Origin: Paenibacillus dendritiformis
GTDB taxonomy: Bacteria; Bacillota; Bacilli; Paenibacillales; Paenibacillaceae
Assembly (NCBI RefSeq): GCF_021654795.1
Contig: NZ_AP025344.1
Span: forward strand, 4,526,501-4,590,500
DNA length: 64,000 bases
Reading direction: 5' to 3'
In this document: positions 18,441-27,249 of the stretch, in pieces
Layout of the letters: the number at the start of each line of letters is the position of its first letter
Position numbering within the stretch: position 1 is the stretch's first letter
Program-made: the position numbers and the translations under genes
The notes under the pieces: generated by a model
The model's database searches: none
What the model was told of the DNA's origin: nothing
What the model saw: only the letters and a program-made list of their open reading frames with translations

Positions 18441-18905
18441 AAAAATCCACCTCATATTGTATTTCTTGTGGACCTAACATGAGCCCCTGTTTTTGGCAAT
18501 CGAAAAGTCCCGAATTTTGCAGCCAAGAAATTTTATCAATATACAGCAACAAGTAAGGTTTATGCATAGGTTTGACATGGAGCCTCTATGGGCATGATTC
18601 ACTGCGAAGGGGCGAAGCCATAGGCTTCGCAGAGGCCAATAAGCCTATCATGCCCATCTCTCCATATATAAAACCAGTAGCTTTTTCTACATAAACTATT
18701 GCTGCAAAACTAAGCATTCTTACTCAACAAACAAGCCCCTGCATATTCTTTTGGAAAATAGAAATATCCCCTATAAGTTTCGCAAGTTAGATAGTGGAAA
18801 AAATGTATGGATAAAGGGGAGGGTCTAGTCTACGTGGTTATTCCAACTATTAAGGTGTCTTTAAGGAGGATCCTTTTTATCACTTGATTAACTCTCGAGA
18901 CTTAC
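18441..18905. other. non-coding gap within the peptide island
   Basis: This 465-bp gap lies between the oxygenase and YcaO genes. I checked for short peptide genes with ribosome-binding sites on both strands and found none. It contains the inverted-repeat element at 18515-18709. Confidence 0.6.
18515..18709. mobile_element. MITE-like inverted-repeat element
   Basis: TTTTGCAGC at 18515-18523 is inverted as GCTGCAAAA at 18701-18709. Inside, ATGGGCATGA (18588-18597) is inverted as TCATGCCCAT (18648-18657), and the centre is a perfect hairpin GCGAAGCC/GGCTTCGC (18612-18630). The sequences between outer and inner arms are also similar (a GGTTT...ATGGAG block on each side). No coding capacity is present. 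An 8-bp direct repeat, AGCCCCTG, occurs outside both ends (18482, 18734) but too far from the arms to be a clear target duplication. It could instead be a structured RNA between two operon genes. Confidence 0.6.
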
Positions 18906-20174
18906 TCAAACACTTCTAAGAATTCTTAATGAAAGCAATATTTTTATAATCTGAATAATACTTTCTTGTTGTATTCTGAAAATACTATAGAGTGTTTCGA
19001 TCTCAACATTTCTTAACTTATTAATATATCTGAGCACTGGTATTATAGTTAAATCAGAATGTTCTATTGAGTTGCCGTTTCCATAAATCCTTATTGTAGA
19101 CTTTGTTTTATGTATGCTCCAATAAATGACTGAGTCTCTAATGAACTCTTTACCATTAATCTCACGAACTTGTAGTAAGGGAAACCCTGATTTATACCCA
19201 CAAGCTGACATTCTTTCAATCCATTTTTGTTGGATATATTCTTCTATGTATGTATTGTTAATTAAAAGTCTTAATTTATTTAGATAATCTTGCTCCTCTT
19301 TTGGAATTTGATATTCTGAATGTTTATCTGGGTAAGAATACGTTTTTAAGTCAATATAATTTTTGGTTGCTGTTTTAATACACTGGATCCCGATTTCTGA
19401 TAAAAAGCTGGAAAACTCTTCTCGATATATACCTACATTGCAAATCACTGAAGGATGATTATCGCTATCAAAAACTGAAATATGCCAATATGATGATGGC
19501 CAGTAGAGAATTTCTCCAGGTTCACCTTCTAATAAAATTGCATCTGAAGCAACCCTAGAAAAATCAAAATCAATTATTGTTTTTCGTAACCGGGATCCAA
19601 CTATTTTTATTTGAGACGTATTTTCTAATTCTTGAAAATATTCTGGAGGCCATACTAACATCTTCTTTTTTCCCTTGATGATATGCATAAATGTGCTTGC
19701 TTGATCCGTATGCACCCCTCGTGGGGTTGATTTATAATTTCCTAAAAATGTGTCAATGTCAATGCCACCACTTGGTATCCCAATGATATTTAAAAGTCCT
19801 TCAAGGTATTTAGCGCCTTTCCGCCAAATATCCAAATGATTGCATTGTAGGTTATATTGGGAGTATGTGAAGTCTTTACTCTTGGGCGAACCAACAATTC
19901 TGTTTATATAACAACTTATGCATTTGTCATTCTTGTTTGGTATATACTTTTCAAAATTGTTAGTAACCAATTCATTGTCTAACCAAATACTAAACGTTCT
20001 CTCACTTCCTTTCCTCCACATTTCAATACCATTTAAAATTGATTCGAATAGCTCTTTTTCAGTTACCAGCATGTTATTATTTTCGCTTTTAAATACACCT
20101 GGTTTTTTTTCGAAATATTCACTCACAAACACTTTCCAACCAGGAAAAGGTATAGAGGCGACAGGGATACACAA
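18906..20174 (-). CDS. JmjC/cupin-like Fe(II)/2-oxoglutarate oxygenase
   Basis: The 422-residue protein has a JmjC/cupin-8-type core with the metal facial triad visible as H155 and D157 (GVHTDQAS) and H231 (SSYWHISVF). A lysine in KGKKKMLVWPPE is suited to bind 2-oxoglutarate. The last about 120 residues form a helical, possibly winged-helix tail, as in ribosomal-oxygenase-like proteins that hydroxylate peptide side chains. The TTG start is supported by GAGGTGA 6-7 bases upstream. Its place between the candidate precursor and YcaO genes suggests hydroxylation of the peptide. The protein is AT-rich coded, unlike the flanking sugar genes, consistent with transfer. Confidence 0.8.
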   Translation of the reverse strand: MCIPVASIPFPGWKVFVSEYFEKKPGVFKSENNNMLVTEKELFESILNGIEMWRKGSERTFSIWLDNELVTNNFEKYIPNKNDKCISCYINRIVGSPKSKDFTYSQYNLQCNHLDIWRKGAKYLEGLLNIIGIPSGGIDIDTFLGNYKSTPRGVHTDQASTFMHIIKGKKKMLVWPPEYFQELENTSQIKIVGSRLRKTIIDFDFSRVASDAILLEGEPGEILYWPSSYWHISVFDSDNHPSVICNVGIYREEFSSFLSEIGIQCIKTATKNYIDLKTYSYPDKHSEYQIPKEEQDYLNKLRLLINNTYIEEYIQQKWIERMSACGYKSGFPLLQVREINGKEFIRDSVIYWSIHKTKSTIRIYGNGNSIEHSDLTIIPVLRYINKLRNVEIETLYSIFRIQQESIIQIIKILLSLRILRSV

Positions 20175-20400
20175 TAATTCTCACCTCGCAAATTATGGCA
20201 AGTTAAAATCATAATCCTCTAGTATATTCGAAATATTATAATAACTATTCTAAATACTGCACCTCGATAAAGCAGAATTACATATGTCTTATTCGTAGGT
20301 CAACGATTGGGTTGAAAGTGTACTTTCATTCATTATCTTGTTGGCGGTAAGCTTTTAAACCTGAAGGTACCTTTGATAAAGGGATAATAGAATCGATTGT

Positions 20401-20434
20401 ATAGGGAGTTAGATAGCTATATCTAACTCCCTAT
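20401..20434. terminator. palindromic hairpin between precursor and modification genes
   Basis: ATAGGGAGTTAGATA and TATCTAACTCCCTAT are perfect 15-bp arms around GCTA. A TTTTAA run follows on the plus strand only. On the minus strand, the direction of the island, there is no T-run. There it could act as a processing or stabilising stem behind the precursor rather than a full terminator. Confidence 0.6.
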
Positions 20435-20460
20435 TTTAATAACCTTGTGCCCCATCAGAC

Positions 20461-20665
20461 TACTATAACCCGTTTTTGAAGGCGTAGAATCTCCTCCGAT
20501 TTGGCATTTTTGTTTCTCCAACGAAGGTAGCGTTGAATCGGAACAGCAAGTTCGTCATGATTTTGGTAATTCGAACCTGAGAGAACAAACGAACCAACGG
20601 GGAAAAAAGGCATTCAATCCGATTGAGCCATGAAGAATAGGTTCTAGCGACGTCGGAGGACTTTG
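20461..20665 (-). pseudogene. IS630-family transposase C-terminal remnant
   Basis: The minus strand encodes TYSSWLNRIECLFSPLV in one frame. After a frameshift it continues as FVLSGSNYQNHDELAV and IQRYLRWRNKNAKSEEI in another. These are the conserved C-terminal blocks of IS630-type DDE transposases (SSWLNRIE carries the last catalytic Glu). The N-terminal domain and ends are missing. It lies between the candidate precursor and the oxygenase, a sign that the island has been visited by insertion elements. Confidence 0.75.
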
Positions 20666-20744
20666 AGGAAGGCCGGAAATCACGGCTTGTCTTTGGTTGC
20701 AGGTGTTGATCTTCTTGGTCGGGGGCACTAGCTCATAAGTGTAC

Positions 20745-20888
20745 TTAATCCTTATTGAGTGCTTTTACTTCATTTAATTCATCTTTATTTGAGGATAGAT
20801 GAAGTAATAATTCTTCCAATTCGGTGTTGTTAGCAAGTTTGAATTCAAATGGATCATGTCCGTTTTTTTCGGTACGTGCATTCCCCAT
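20745..20888 (-). CDS. 47-residue peptide, candidate RiPP precursor
   Basis: The ATG at 20888 has a near-perfect ribosome-binding site (GGAGGTGAT, 5 bases before). The 47-residue product is MGNARTEKNGHDPFEFKLAN continuing to the acidic end ELNEVKALNKD. It has no cysteine, is leucine- and glutamate-rich in the centre (TELEELLLHL) and has Ser-Ser, Asn and Asp near the C-terminus. It is the first gene upstream of the oxygenase and YcaO genes on the same strand, at the place where precursors usually sit. It was not in the usual length range for gene calling. A leader helix followed by a polar core is plausible. No family is recognised, and it might instead be an unrelated small protein. Confidence 0.6.
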   Translation of the reverse strand: MGNARTEKNGHDPFEFKLANNTELEELLLHLSSNKDELNEVKALNKD

Positions 20889-20891
20889 ATT

Positions 20892-21438
20892 TTATCACCT
20901 CCTTCCTGAAATTATAATACAATAGTAAATATTAAAAGTAAAGGAATAACTTTGAATTTATATGTTTTAAATTTTTTATAAATATTCTTTATCATCCGTG
21001 TTATATAGGTAGAAAAGAATAAGCGGACAGTATACCCCAGACAATTGAATCCTTATTTTGTCCGCCCAGCTATTGACGAGTTTCGGTTTTTGCTTTTATC
21101 CTTGTCAGTTCCAGTTTCCGCAAATACTGATTTCGCATGAGTGTGACGATATGCTTATACGGTTCTACCCGAATGGTGTCCAGAGAGTCTAGAGAGAGTC
21201 GAAAGCAACCACGAGATAACTCCTCCCTACGGGGCTTCTGCTTCGTAGTTCATCAGCTTTCGACCAATCATTCGATTCAACTTGAAATTTGTGTCTTATC
21301 CGATGTTCCACCATTTTCAACATTTTGTCGTACAGGATAGTAGGTGGATAATGGCCCAGCTACCTGCTAGTACTATGAGCAGCCTCGTTCGGACTTGCAC
21401 CGATTAGTTTTACCTAAGTAAGCTAACCGGCGAATTCG
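20892..21438. other. intergenic region between tail module and peptide island
   Basis: This stretch of about 550 bp has no supported gene. The part next to the small peptide gene is AT-rich and contains a TATAAT 14 bp before its ribosome-binding site on the minus strand, a possible -10 element without a clear -35. The part from about 21060 has a different composition and a 67-codon frame that I cannot assign. Confidence 0.4.
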
Positions 21439-21810
21439 TCATTGCACGGCGGAGATGTGCTCCGACTCGCCCCAGATCACGTCTCGCGCGCTTCCGCCAA
21501 AGCCATCGATAACATGGTCATCCGATGTGTCGGTATGCTCCAGCACAAGCACGCAAATATGCTTGTCCTGGCGGTTGCCGCCCAATCTGGCGATGACGGG
21601 CGCTTGAGCCTGCCGCAGCGCTTCATTCACTGGCTCGATCAGCTCGGACGTAAAAAGCTCCAGCCTCGTCGCGTATGTTCCCTGGGGAATGCTCGCCTCG
21701 TACTCGGTACCGTCTACCTGGAAAATAAACGTGTTATTCGTCCCCTTGATGACAATCGGTTCGGTATGCAGGGCCGCCGAGCCCCATACCTGCGTTCCTC
21801 TGCTGCTCAT
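21439..21810 (-). CDS. uncharacterised protein, last gene of the tail module
   Basis: The 123-residue soluble protein begins MSSRGTQVWGSAALHTEP and has no signal peptide or membrane helix. ATG at 21810 is chosen because AAGGAAGGA lies before it; a longer frame upstream would overlap the holin gene. It starts 4 bp after the holin stop, so it belongs to the same operon. I do not recognise the family. By position it might assist lysis or be a small structural protein. Confidence 0.55.
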   Translation of the reverse strand: MSSRGTQVWGSAALHTEPIVIKGTNNTFIFQVDGTEYEASIPQGTYATRLELFTSELIEPVNEALRQAQAPVIARLGGNRQDKHICVLVLEHTDTSDDHVIDGFGGSARDVIWGESEHISAVQ

Positions 21811-21814
21811 GTGA

Positions 21815-22324
21815 TCATCCTTCCTTTCTGATTGTTGGCCCGTTACCCTGTTCATGCTGTCTCTGATCGTTATTCTGTTCATTCTTCTCGTTATCTTGTT
21901 CCTGTTGCCGCTGCTGCTGTTCCCTCGTTTTCAAAATCGCAATAATCTGCTTGATCTGCGGCGGCAAAGGCAGCCCAATCCGCCCGGAGTTCTCCGCAAT
22001 GCTGATCACCTCATTGGAAATGTAAAACCATATCGCGCCGTACATGAGAAAATCGCTCTCCAGCGCCACATCGGCCCGATGAGCGAGCAGCACGACGACG
22101 AACATCAAGCCTTTTTTGGCCAGTCCGGCAAAGCCCTTCTTGCTGCTCAACCCGGCCTGCGGCATCCCTCTGGCCGCTTCCATTACGGAGGCTGCATAGC
22201 CGCTGATGTAATCCATAAGCGCCAACAACGCCAGAAACTCAAGCAAGCTGCTCCCTCCCCCATACAAGTAGCTCATCAAGCCGCCGATGAATCCGATACT
22301 GCTGTTCACTATTTTGTCGTACAC
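21815..22324 (-). CDS. phage holin (phage_holin_4 type)
   Basis: The 169-residue protein has three hydrophobic segments (about residues 7-45, 70-85 and 95-110) and the holin-4/TcdE-like pattern: ALLALMDYISGYAASV early, SSKKGFAGLAKKGLMF in the middle and WFYISNEVISIAENSGRIG later. A glutamine-, asparagine- and glutamate-rich tail occupies the last 45 residues. Holins make membrane lesions that release phage or tailocin particles. The start is a GTG with GGAGGGAT just upstream. No endolysin gene is adjacent, which is unusual. Confidence 0.85.
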   Translation of the reverse strand: MYDKIVNSSIGFIGGLMSYLYGGGSSLLEFLALLALMDYISGYAASVMEAARGMPQAGLSSKKGFAGLAKKGLMFVVVLLAHRADVALESDFLMYGAIWFYISNEVISIAENSGRIGLPLPPQIKQIIAILKTREQQQRQQEQDNEKNEQNNDQRQHEQGNGPTIRKEG

Positions 22325-22370
22325 CCGATCCCTCCTTGCTCATCGACAGCCATCTCTCGGAAAAAGAAAG

Positions 22371-22394
22371 GAGCCATCCGGTGAAGGACGGCTC
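22371..22394 (-). terminator. intrinsic terminator after the DNRLRE protein gene
   Basis: GAGCCATCC pairs with GGACGGCTC around a 6-base loop. On the minus strand a T-rich run (CTTTCTTTTT) follows. It lies 17 bp downstream of the stop at 22411. Confidence 0.8.
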
Positions 22395-22410
22395 ACAATA
22401 TGGGTTCCTG

Positions 22411-24249
22411 CTACAAAATATAATAGTATGCGCCGCCTGCGCTGCCGACGGTAATGACACCATGCAAATCTCCTGCATCCCGCTGTCGGATCAGGGCTGC
22501 CGCATGGCAGTCCTCCTCCGCAATGACCCTTGGCGCGAGATAGCCGTGAAGATCCGGAACGCTGACCCGAAGGGCGCCCTCCACCTCATCAATCGCGTGT
22601 ACAACGAGGAAGGCCTTCAGCTCCGACGGCAGCTTAATCAGGACGGTACTGTCCAGCGTCTGTTCATGCTTCACATAGAGATGCGTCTCGATGGAAGAAG
22701 CATGCTTCACGTCCAGAGCGGCTGGAACCTCTGGGCGGGACGCCGCAAGCGAGGCGCGATGATCCTCATAGTGCGGCACCTCGATCTGGCCTGCCATCTC
22801 CCGCTCACCCAGCGCCCGAATCATCAGCCCCGCATGCATATCCGGCTTGGATACGGTTGCCCGGGACTCGATATCCGAATCCCTTCCTTCACGAATGCTC
22901 AGGCTCGCTGCTGTATCGCTGCTATGCTTATGATAGAGCGATACTTCCACATACGCAGGCAGCGCAGGGACAGAAGCCGTAATGGATGATTCCGGCCCCT
23001 CGGATTCCTTCTTCATAACCGTAAGAGAGCAAGCCAGGCTTATGTTCGGATCAACCGTGATGCAAACGGGCTTGTCCGGAGTGCTGGCCGCCATGATCAC
23101 CCTGCGCTCGCTTGCCCCGTCTCTGCGAATCGTGCAGCTTGCCTCTAGCTCTGGATATTCCCGAATCGCTACCGTCAGCGCTGCCGGGTGAACCGGCCTG
23201 GACACGAGCAGCAAGCCTTCCTGCCATTCGAACATCGGATCGGCAGGCTGATGCACATAGAGCGCCGCTGTCCGATCGTCCGCGCCGCGGTCGCTATGGA
23301 CCGTAAGGCTGGCCCTCCGCTCGGATCCTCCAACTCCGTAGACGAATACGGAGGCGTCAATCGCGCTTCTGCCGATGCTGTACACTTGGTTCGGGATATA
23401 GCGGAGCTGGAGCACGGGCGGCTTGTGAGATTCCCTCGTATAAAATGTGACCGCGTAATCGTCCTGCGTTTTCACAATAAATCCGAAGTTGTCCAGTTCG
23501 CCCTGAAGCCAGCGCTCGACGATCCGAAGCACATCCACCTCAATGCAGCGCTCTGCCGGGTGAAGCGTGTATTCATCCGCGAGCAGTTCTACCGAGTGGG
23601 GCTTGTTCGCGTGGGTAATCCCAAGCTCTCTCCAAATGCTGTGCGGCTGATGCAGCTCAATGCTCGTCCCGTTCGGGAATGTGCCGGCATAATACAGCTT
23701 CATCGTCGCCTTTTCCAAACGGTACACATCGGGAAGCCATTCATTCAATGGACCGAAATGAATAAAGGCCTCGAACGATTCATTGCTGCCCTTCCCCGTA
23801 ACCATGCTCTTCATGTCGCCGTAATTCAGGGTAACAAGCTCCGGATCGCTGCGGGTCGTCGAATCGGCCACCGGAGGCAGGCTGACGTCTTTGCGCGGCG
23901 TCTCCAGCAGCTCCACCCGTCCAACCATCCGGTTATGGGGCCGAACCTCGATTGATGCAGGCAGGTAGCTGGAAGCTCTCGCTTCGATCGCTGCTTGCAC
24001 CTCCTCATTGCCCCGGTACTTGATATCCAGGACGGCCGGCAGCTCGCTCTCTCTCCGCACTCTCGCGGAGATCGCGGCGTCGATGCCCTCCCTTACCCGA
24101 GCGGCCGTGACGAGGGCGGCTTCCACCTCGCTCCTTCCGGAGCCATACAAATAAAAAGCCCCTCTCATGCGGTTGGAAGGGGACGGTTCGTCTACTATTT
24201 CGTTTCGTAATCTCTCATCTTCGTGAATCGTAATCACTTCCAATCTCAT
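22411..24249 (-). CDS. DNRLRE-domain tail-associated protein
   Basis: The 612-residue protein contains a DNRLRE-type beta-sandwich (about residues 140-290: FIHFGPLNEWLPDVYRLEKA, then VLQLRYIPNQVYSIG). Such domains occur in secreted and surface beta-rich proteins. Flanking it on both sides are repeated short beta units of the pattern ...L.V....EIEARV.V (for example AALTVAIREYPELEASCTI). This suggests a fibrous or lattice-like shaft. It is the last large structural gene before the holin, the usual place of receptor-binding or appendage proteins. The ribosome-binding site is weak. Confidence 0.65.
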   Translation of the reverse strand: MRLEVITIHEDERLRNEIVDEPSPSNRMRGAFYLYGSGRSEVEAALVTAARVREGIDAAISARVRRESELPAVLDIKYRGNEEVQAAIEARASSYLPASIEVRPHNRMVGRVELLETPRKDVSLPPVADSTTRSDPELVTLNYGDMKSMVTGKGSNESFEAFIHFGPLNEWLPDVYRLEKATMKLYYAGTFPNGTSIELHQPHSIWRELGITHANKPHSVELLADEYTLHPAERCIEVDVLRIVERWLQGELDNFGFIVKTQDDYAVTFYTRESHKPPVLQLRYIPNQVYSIGRSAIDASVFVYGVGGSERRASLTVHSDRGADDRTAALYVHQPADPMFEWQEGLLLVSRPVHPAALTVAIREYPELEASCTIRRDGASERRVIMAASTPDKPVCITVDPNISLACSLTVMKKESEGPESSITASVPALPAYVEVSLYHKHSSDTAASLSIREGRDSDIESRATVSKPDMHAGLMIRALGEREMAGQIEVPHYEDHRASLAASRPEVPAALDVKHASSIETHLYVKHEQTLDSTVLIKLPSELKAFLVVHAIDEVEGALRVSVPDLHGYLAPRVIAEEDCHAAALIRQRDAGDLHGVITVGSAGGAYYYIL

Positions 24250-24263
24250 TGTATTGAGACTGT

Positions 24264-26030
24264 CTATATCCGATTGGCATAGGCCCGAATCTCGAAGCGG
24301 CCATCCGGCGTCGGCTTGGCGTCAATCTCCGTGGCAATCCGGACATAAAATTCAACCGTGTCTCCATGATGCAATACTTCACTGTACAGCAGACTATCGA
24401 CGGGAATGAACGGGCTCGACTTCCGGGACAGCTCGATCGCTACGCCATCCGGTAGCGACTCATTGACCGTCTTCAGTGTCAGATTCGTAATCGAGTAGCC
24501 CAACTGGTTTTTGACGACGACCTTCTGATCCAGACTGGTCTGCCCGGCAATCAGCATATCGAAATCCAAGTATTTCAGAATCCCGCCGAACGTGTCGGAG
24601 TAATAATTCCCCGTCTCATCCATGAACATCAAGCCGGAGTAGCTGCCGATGAACTTCGTCTCCCAAGACTCAGTCTCGCCCCAATAATCCTGATATTCGA
24701 CGCGAAGCTTATTCTCCCGATTGAACACAATATCCCGCTCCGAGATCGACAGATTCATATCGAGCGGTGAAGCGGCCAGGCGCGTGAATTCCCCATTCGC
24801 CGGAAAGTAAGGCTTATCATTCAGCAGCACCCTGTACTGAACTTTTCCCTTATCGGCATCATCCAAGCGGCCGGTTAACTTGTTGCCCGTCAGCTTGAGC
24901 TCAATCGATGCCTTCGTATTGAGAAGCGTTAGCGACAGGTCCTTCACCTTGACGTCGTCCAGAGCAGACCTCGCCAACAACCGCGTATGATCTAGCTTCA
25001 CTTCCTCTTCGCGATGAATGCTATCGTCCAAATAATAGCCAATCCGAAGCTGGCAGCCCTTATCTTGGAAGTTCGCCTCTTTAATTTTGCCAAGCGCTTT
25101 GAAGCTCATGCCCAGCTCGCGCACCTTCGCCATATCGCTTGCATTCACCGTTTTCCATCGTCCATTCCGGAACACTTCCCACGTCACGCCGCCATCGAAC
25201 GACAAAATAAACCGGCAGCGGCCCTCATAAGCATTCACAGGAATCTGATTCGCAATGATAGCGAGAAGACTGCCATGCAGCTCAAAATCGCCCGGCTGCA
25301 CGACAAGCTGCTCGAACGGTAAAGCCTTCATATCGATGCGCAAGGGGATGTCCCTATAAGTCTCGGTGACAGACTTCACCTTGTTGCCCTCCGGCACATA
25401 GGTCACGATTTCGACTGTGGGAGAGAGCTGGGCCAGCTCCTGCCAGGCCTCCGGCGGGATGATGGAGAGATCGGTCATGCCGTGTTGGGCGAATACTTGC
25501 GAAAATACCGGAGGGCTTATGACTTCCCATCCAGTGTCTCTGTATGTTCGATACTCGCCGTTGTTTAGTTGGATTAGACTTTTATTTGGAGTTATGCTTT
25601 CCGCATACCACTCGTTGAAAGCTACATAATTCCCCATTGGAGTAATTTTATATTTCCCCGCTGTTAAATTTGGGAATAAAAGATACCAATCATTTGAGGA
25701 TGTAGTGTTGTAAACTCCAACATCTTCATACTTTTCCCCATCCCACTTTTGAAGCTTGATTTGTTTTCCCGCACTACCACCACTGTCCGAATAGCTGCCG
25801 CCAACAGCCCATAAGTTGCAACTTCTATCTACAGAAAACTCTAAAAAATATAAACCACCGGAGGACATAATAACTGCGTTGTAGATACCCTGTTTAATCG
25901 TAATGCCATCAAACAATGCCGAGGAATCTGATGCATTATGAGTATCCACAGATGAACCTCTGAAGGAGATAAGTTCAATTTTTATCTCATCTCCTAAATC
26001 CGGCACATCAGGTTTTGCATTACCTGCCAT
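24264..26030 (-). CDS. tail fibre-like protein with fibre module
   Basis: The 588-residue protein begins MAGNAKPDVPDLG; ATG at 26030 follows GGAGATGATG. The N-terminal part (1-150) is AT-rich coded and beta-rich. At about 165-200 it has the module NNGEYRTYRDTGWEVIS followed by QHGMTDLSIIPPEAWQEL, which recurs in two other fibre proteins of this array. The C-terminal part (about 330-588) resembles multi-domain adhesin sandwiches. It is likely a receptor-binding or side-fibre protein. The change in composition inside the gene suggests a recombined N-terminal half. Confidence 0.6.
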   Translation of the reverse strand: MAGNAKPDVPDLGDEIKIELISFRGSSVDTHNASDSSALFDGITIKQGIYNAVIMSSGGLYFLEFSVDRSCNLWAVGGSYSDSGGSAGKQIKLQKWDGEKYEDVGVYNTTSSNDWYLLFPNLTAGKYKITPMGNYVAFNEWYAESITPNKSLIQLNNGEYRTYRDTGWEVISPPVFSQVFAQHGMTDLSIIPPEAWQELAQLSPTVEIVTYVPEGNKVKSVTETYRDIPLRIDMKALPFEQLVVQPGDFELHGSLLAIIANQIPVNAYEGRCRFILSFDGGVTWEVFRNGRWKTVNASDMAKVRELGMSFKALGKIKEANFQDKGCQLRIGYYLDDSIHREEEVKLDHTRLLARSALDDVKVKDLSLTLLNTKASIELKLTGNKLTGRLDDADKGKVQYRVLLNDKPYFPANGEFTRLAASPLDMNLSISERDIVFNRENKLRVEYQDYWGETESWETKFIGSYSGLMFMDETGNYYSDTFGGILKYLDFDMLIAGQTSLDQKVVVKNQLGYSITNLTLKTVNESLPDGVAIELSRKSSPFIPVDSLLYSEVLHHGDTVEFYVRIATEIDAKPTPDGRFEIRAYANRI

Positions 26031-26066
26031 AACATCATCTCCTTTCAATAATTTCACAAAATAAAA

Positions 26067-26090
26067 GAGACAGCCTTTGATAACTGCCTC
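26067..26090 (-). terminator. intrinsic terminator after the SPRY-domain fibre gene
   Basis: GAGACAG pairs with CTGCCTC (one G-U) and is followed on the minus strand by TTTTATTTTG. It overlaps the stop codon at 26089. Confidence 0.65.
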
Positions 26091-27219
26091 ACTTAATATT
26101 TATCGTCCCTTTTGATAAATCCACCGTTACACCGTATAGATCTCCATCTTCAATTTTTTCTTTAAATATTCGTTTAAGTTCCTCTTGAACTTCCGCCTCT
26201 TCTTCCATTGTCCATGTCACCAATTCAAAGTCTCCATCCAATTCGTCCAGCGGCGAATAATTATGGCTGACTTCAAGTTCAGCTTCCGTCTTATCTGGAT
26301 CGTCGGTGTAGTACAGTACATCAAAACTGTCACCAACCTCATCGTAAAAGGTGAATGGTTCGGTTTCTAAGGTGATGGTTGAATCTTCTTGGTCAGGGTT
26401 TTCGGTATATTCGATGATTTTGATTGTTTGAGCATCAAATTCTTCAGCAAGGGTAAATGGTTCGGTTTCGATGTTGAAGAAGGCTTCAGGTTTGTATAGG
26501 TCATTCGTCCAGTAGCCCACTTGAACATCACCAGAAAGTTCTTTCCACGCCGATTCGGGAATTATCGAAATATCATCCATGCCATGATTAATATAATCTT
26601 GTTCTGTTGGTGATGAATTAGTTACTCTTTCCCATCCGATGTTGCTATATTGCCAGTAAACTCCATTCGACAAAACTAATACTTTTTCTTGTGTTTGATA
26701 GGGTAAAAAACCAAGTGGAACTTTGTATTTAAAAGGAGTCGCACCGAAATTCGCTGTTACCGTACTTTCTTTAGATGCTGACTGTGGAGCTGAAACAGCA
26801 GGAAAAACTTCCCCCATTGTTTTGATATTGGTATGAGAAATCCCTTGACTAGCTCCATTTTTCCAAAATTCTAACGTCCCACTTTCCAAGTCAAGAAGGA
26901 CGCTTATAGTATCACCGACATCAAAAGTTTCCCCATATGGGGTTGCTTCCGGATGTCTATACCCATTTTCTCTATAATACCTAACATCTGGTGTAGAACC
27001 ATTGCTCATGTTTATATATGCATTTTTGTTCACTATTCCTATGAGCAGCCAATTATATACACTAATTGTTATTTCCCAATACCATCTTCCATAGTGTTTC
27101 CCGTGCGTTGCTCTTACAGTATTCTTGTAATTAGGGACTTTTGCTGTTAGGTTCGCATTGCTTAGAATCACATCACTGCCTTTATTTACTGTATCCCAAG
27201 TAACGTCTATAATCCCCAT
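26089..27219 (-). CDS. SPRY-domain tail fibre protein
   Basis: The 376-residue protein opens with a SPRY/B30.2-like sandwich (about residues 5-160: HGKHYGRWYWEITISVYNWL, LDLESGTLEFWKNGASQGIS, VFPAVSA), a recognition fold found in phage fibres. The shared fibre module follows: SNGVYWQYSNIGWERVTN and NHGMDDISIIPESAWKEL, about residues 185-230. Acidic beta repeats (TEPFTLAEEFDAQTIKIIEY, TEPFTFYDEVGDSFDVLYY) follow. ATG at 27219 is chosen because the same GGTGAGGAAG precedes it and the next gene's start. It is AT-rich compared with the tail core, suggesting a swapped host-range gene. Confidence 0.7.
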   Translation of the reverse strand: MGIIDVTWDTVNKGSDVILSNANLTAKVPNYKNTVRATHGKHYGRWYWEITISVYNWLLIGIVNKNAYINMSNGSTPDVRYYRENGYRHPEATPYGETFDVGDTISVLLDLESGTLEFWKNGASQGISHTNIKTMGEVFPAVSAPQSASKESTVTANFGATPFKYKVPLGFLPYQTQEKVLVLSNGVYWQYSNIGWERVTNSSPTEQDYINHGMDDISIIPESAWKELSGDVQVGYWTNDLYKPEAFFNIETEPFTLAEEFDAQTIKIIEYTENPDQEDSTITLETEPFTFYDEVGDSFDVLYYTDDPDKTEAELEVSHNYSPLDELDGDFELVTWTMEEEAEVQEELKRIFKEKIEDGDLYGVTVDLSKGTINIK

Positions 27220-27249
27220 CTTCCTCACCATCCTCTCTGAATTGATCCC

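Noticed and set aside
21137..21340. 67-codon plus-strand gene
   Set aside because: No ribosome-binding site or family; composition suggests decayed DNA of unknown origin.
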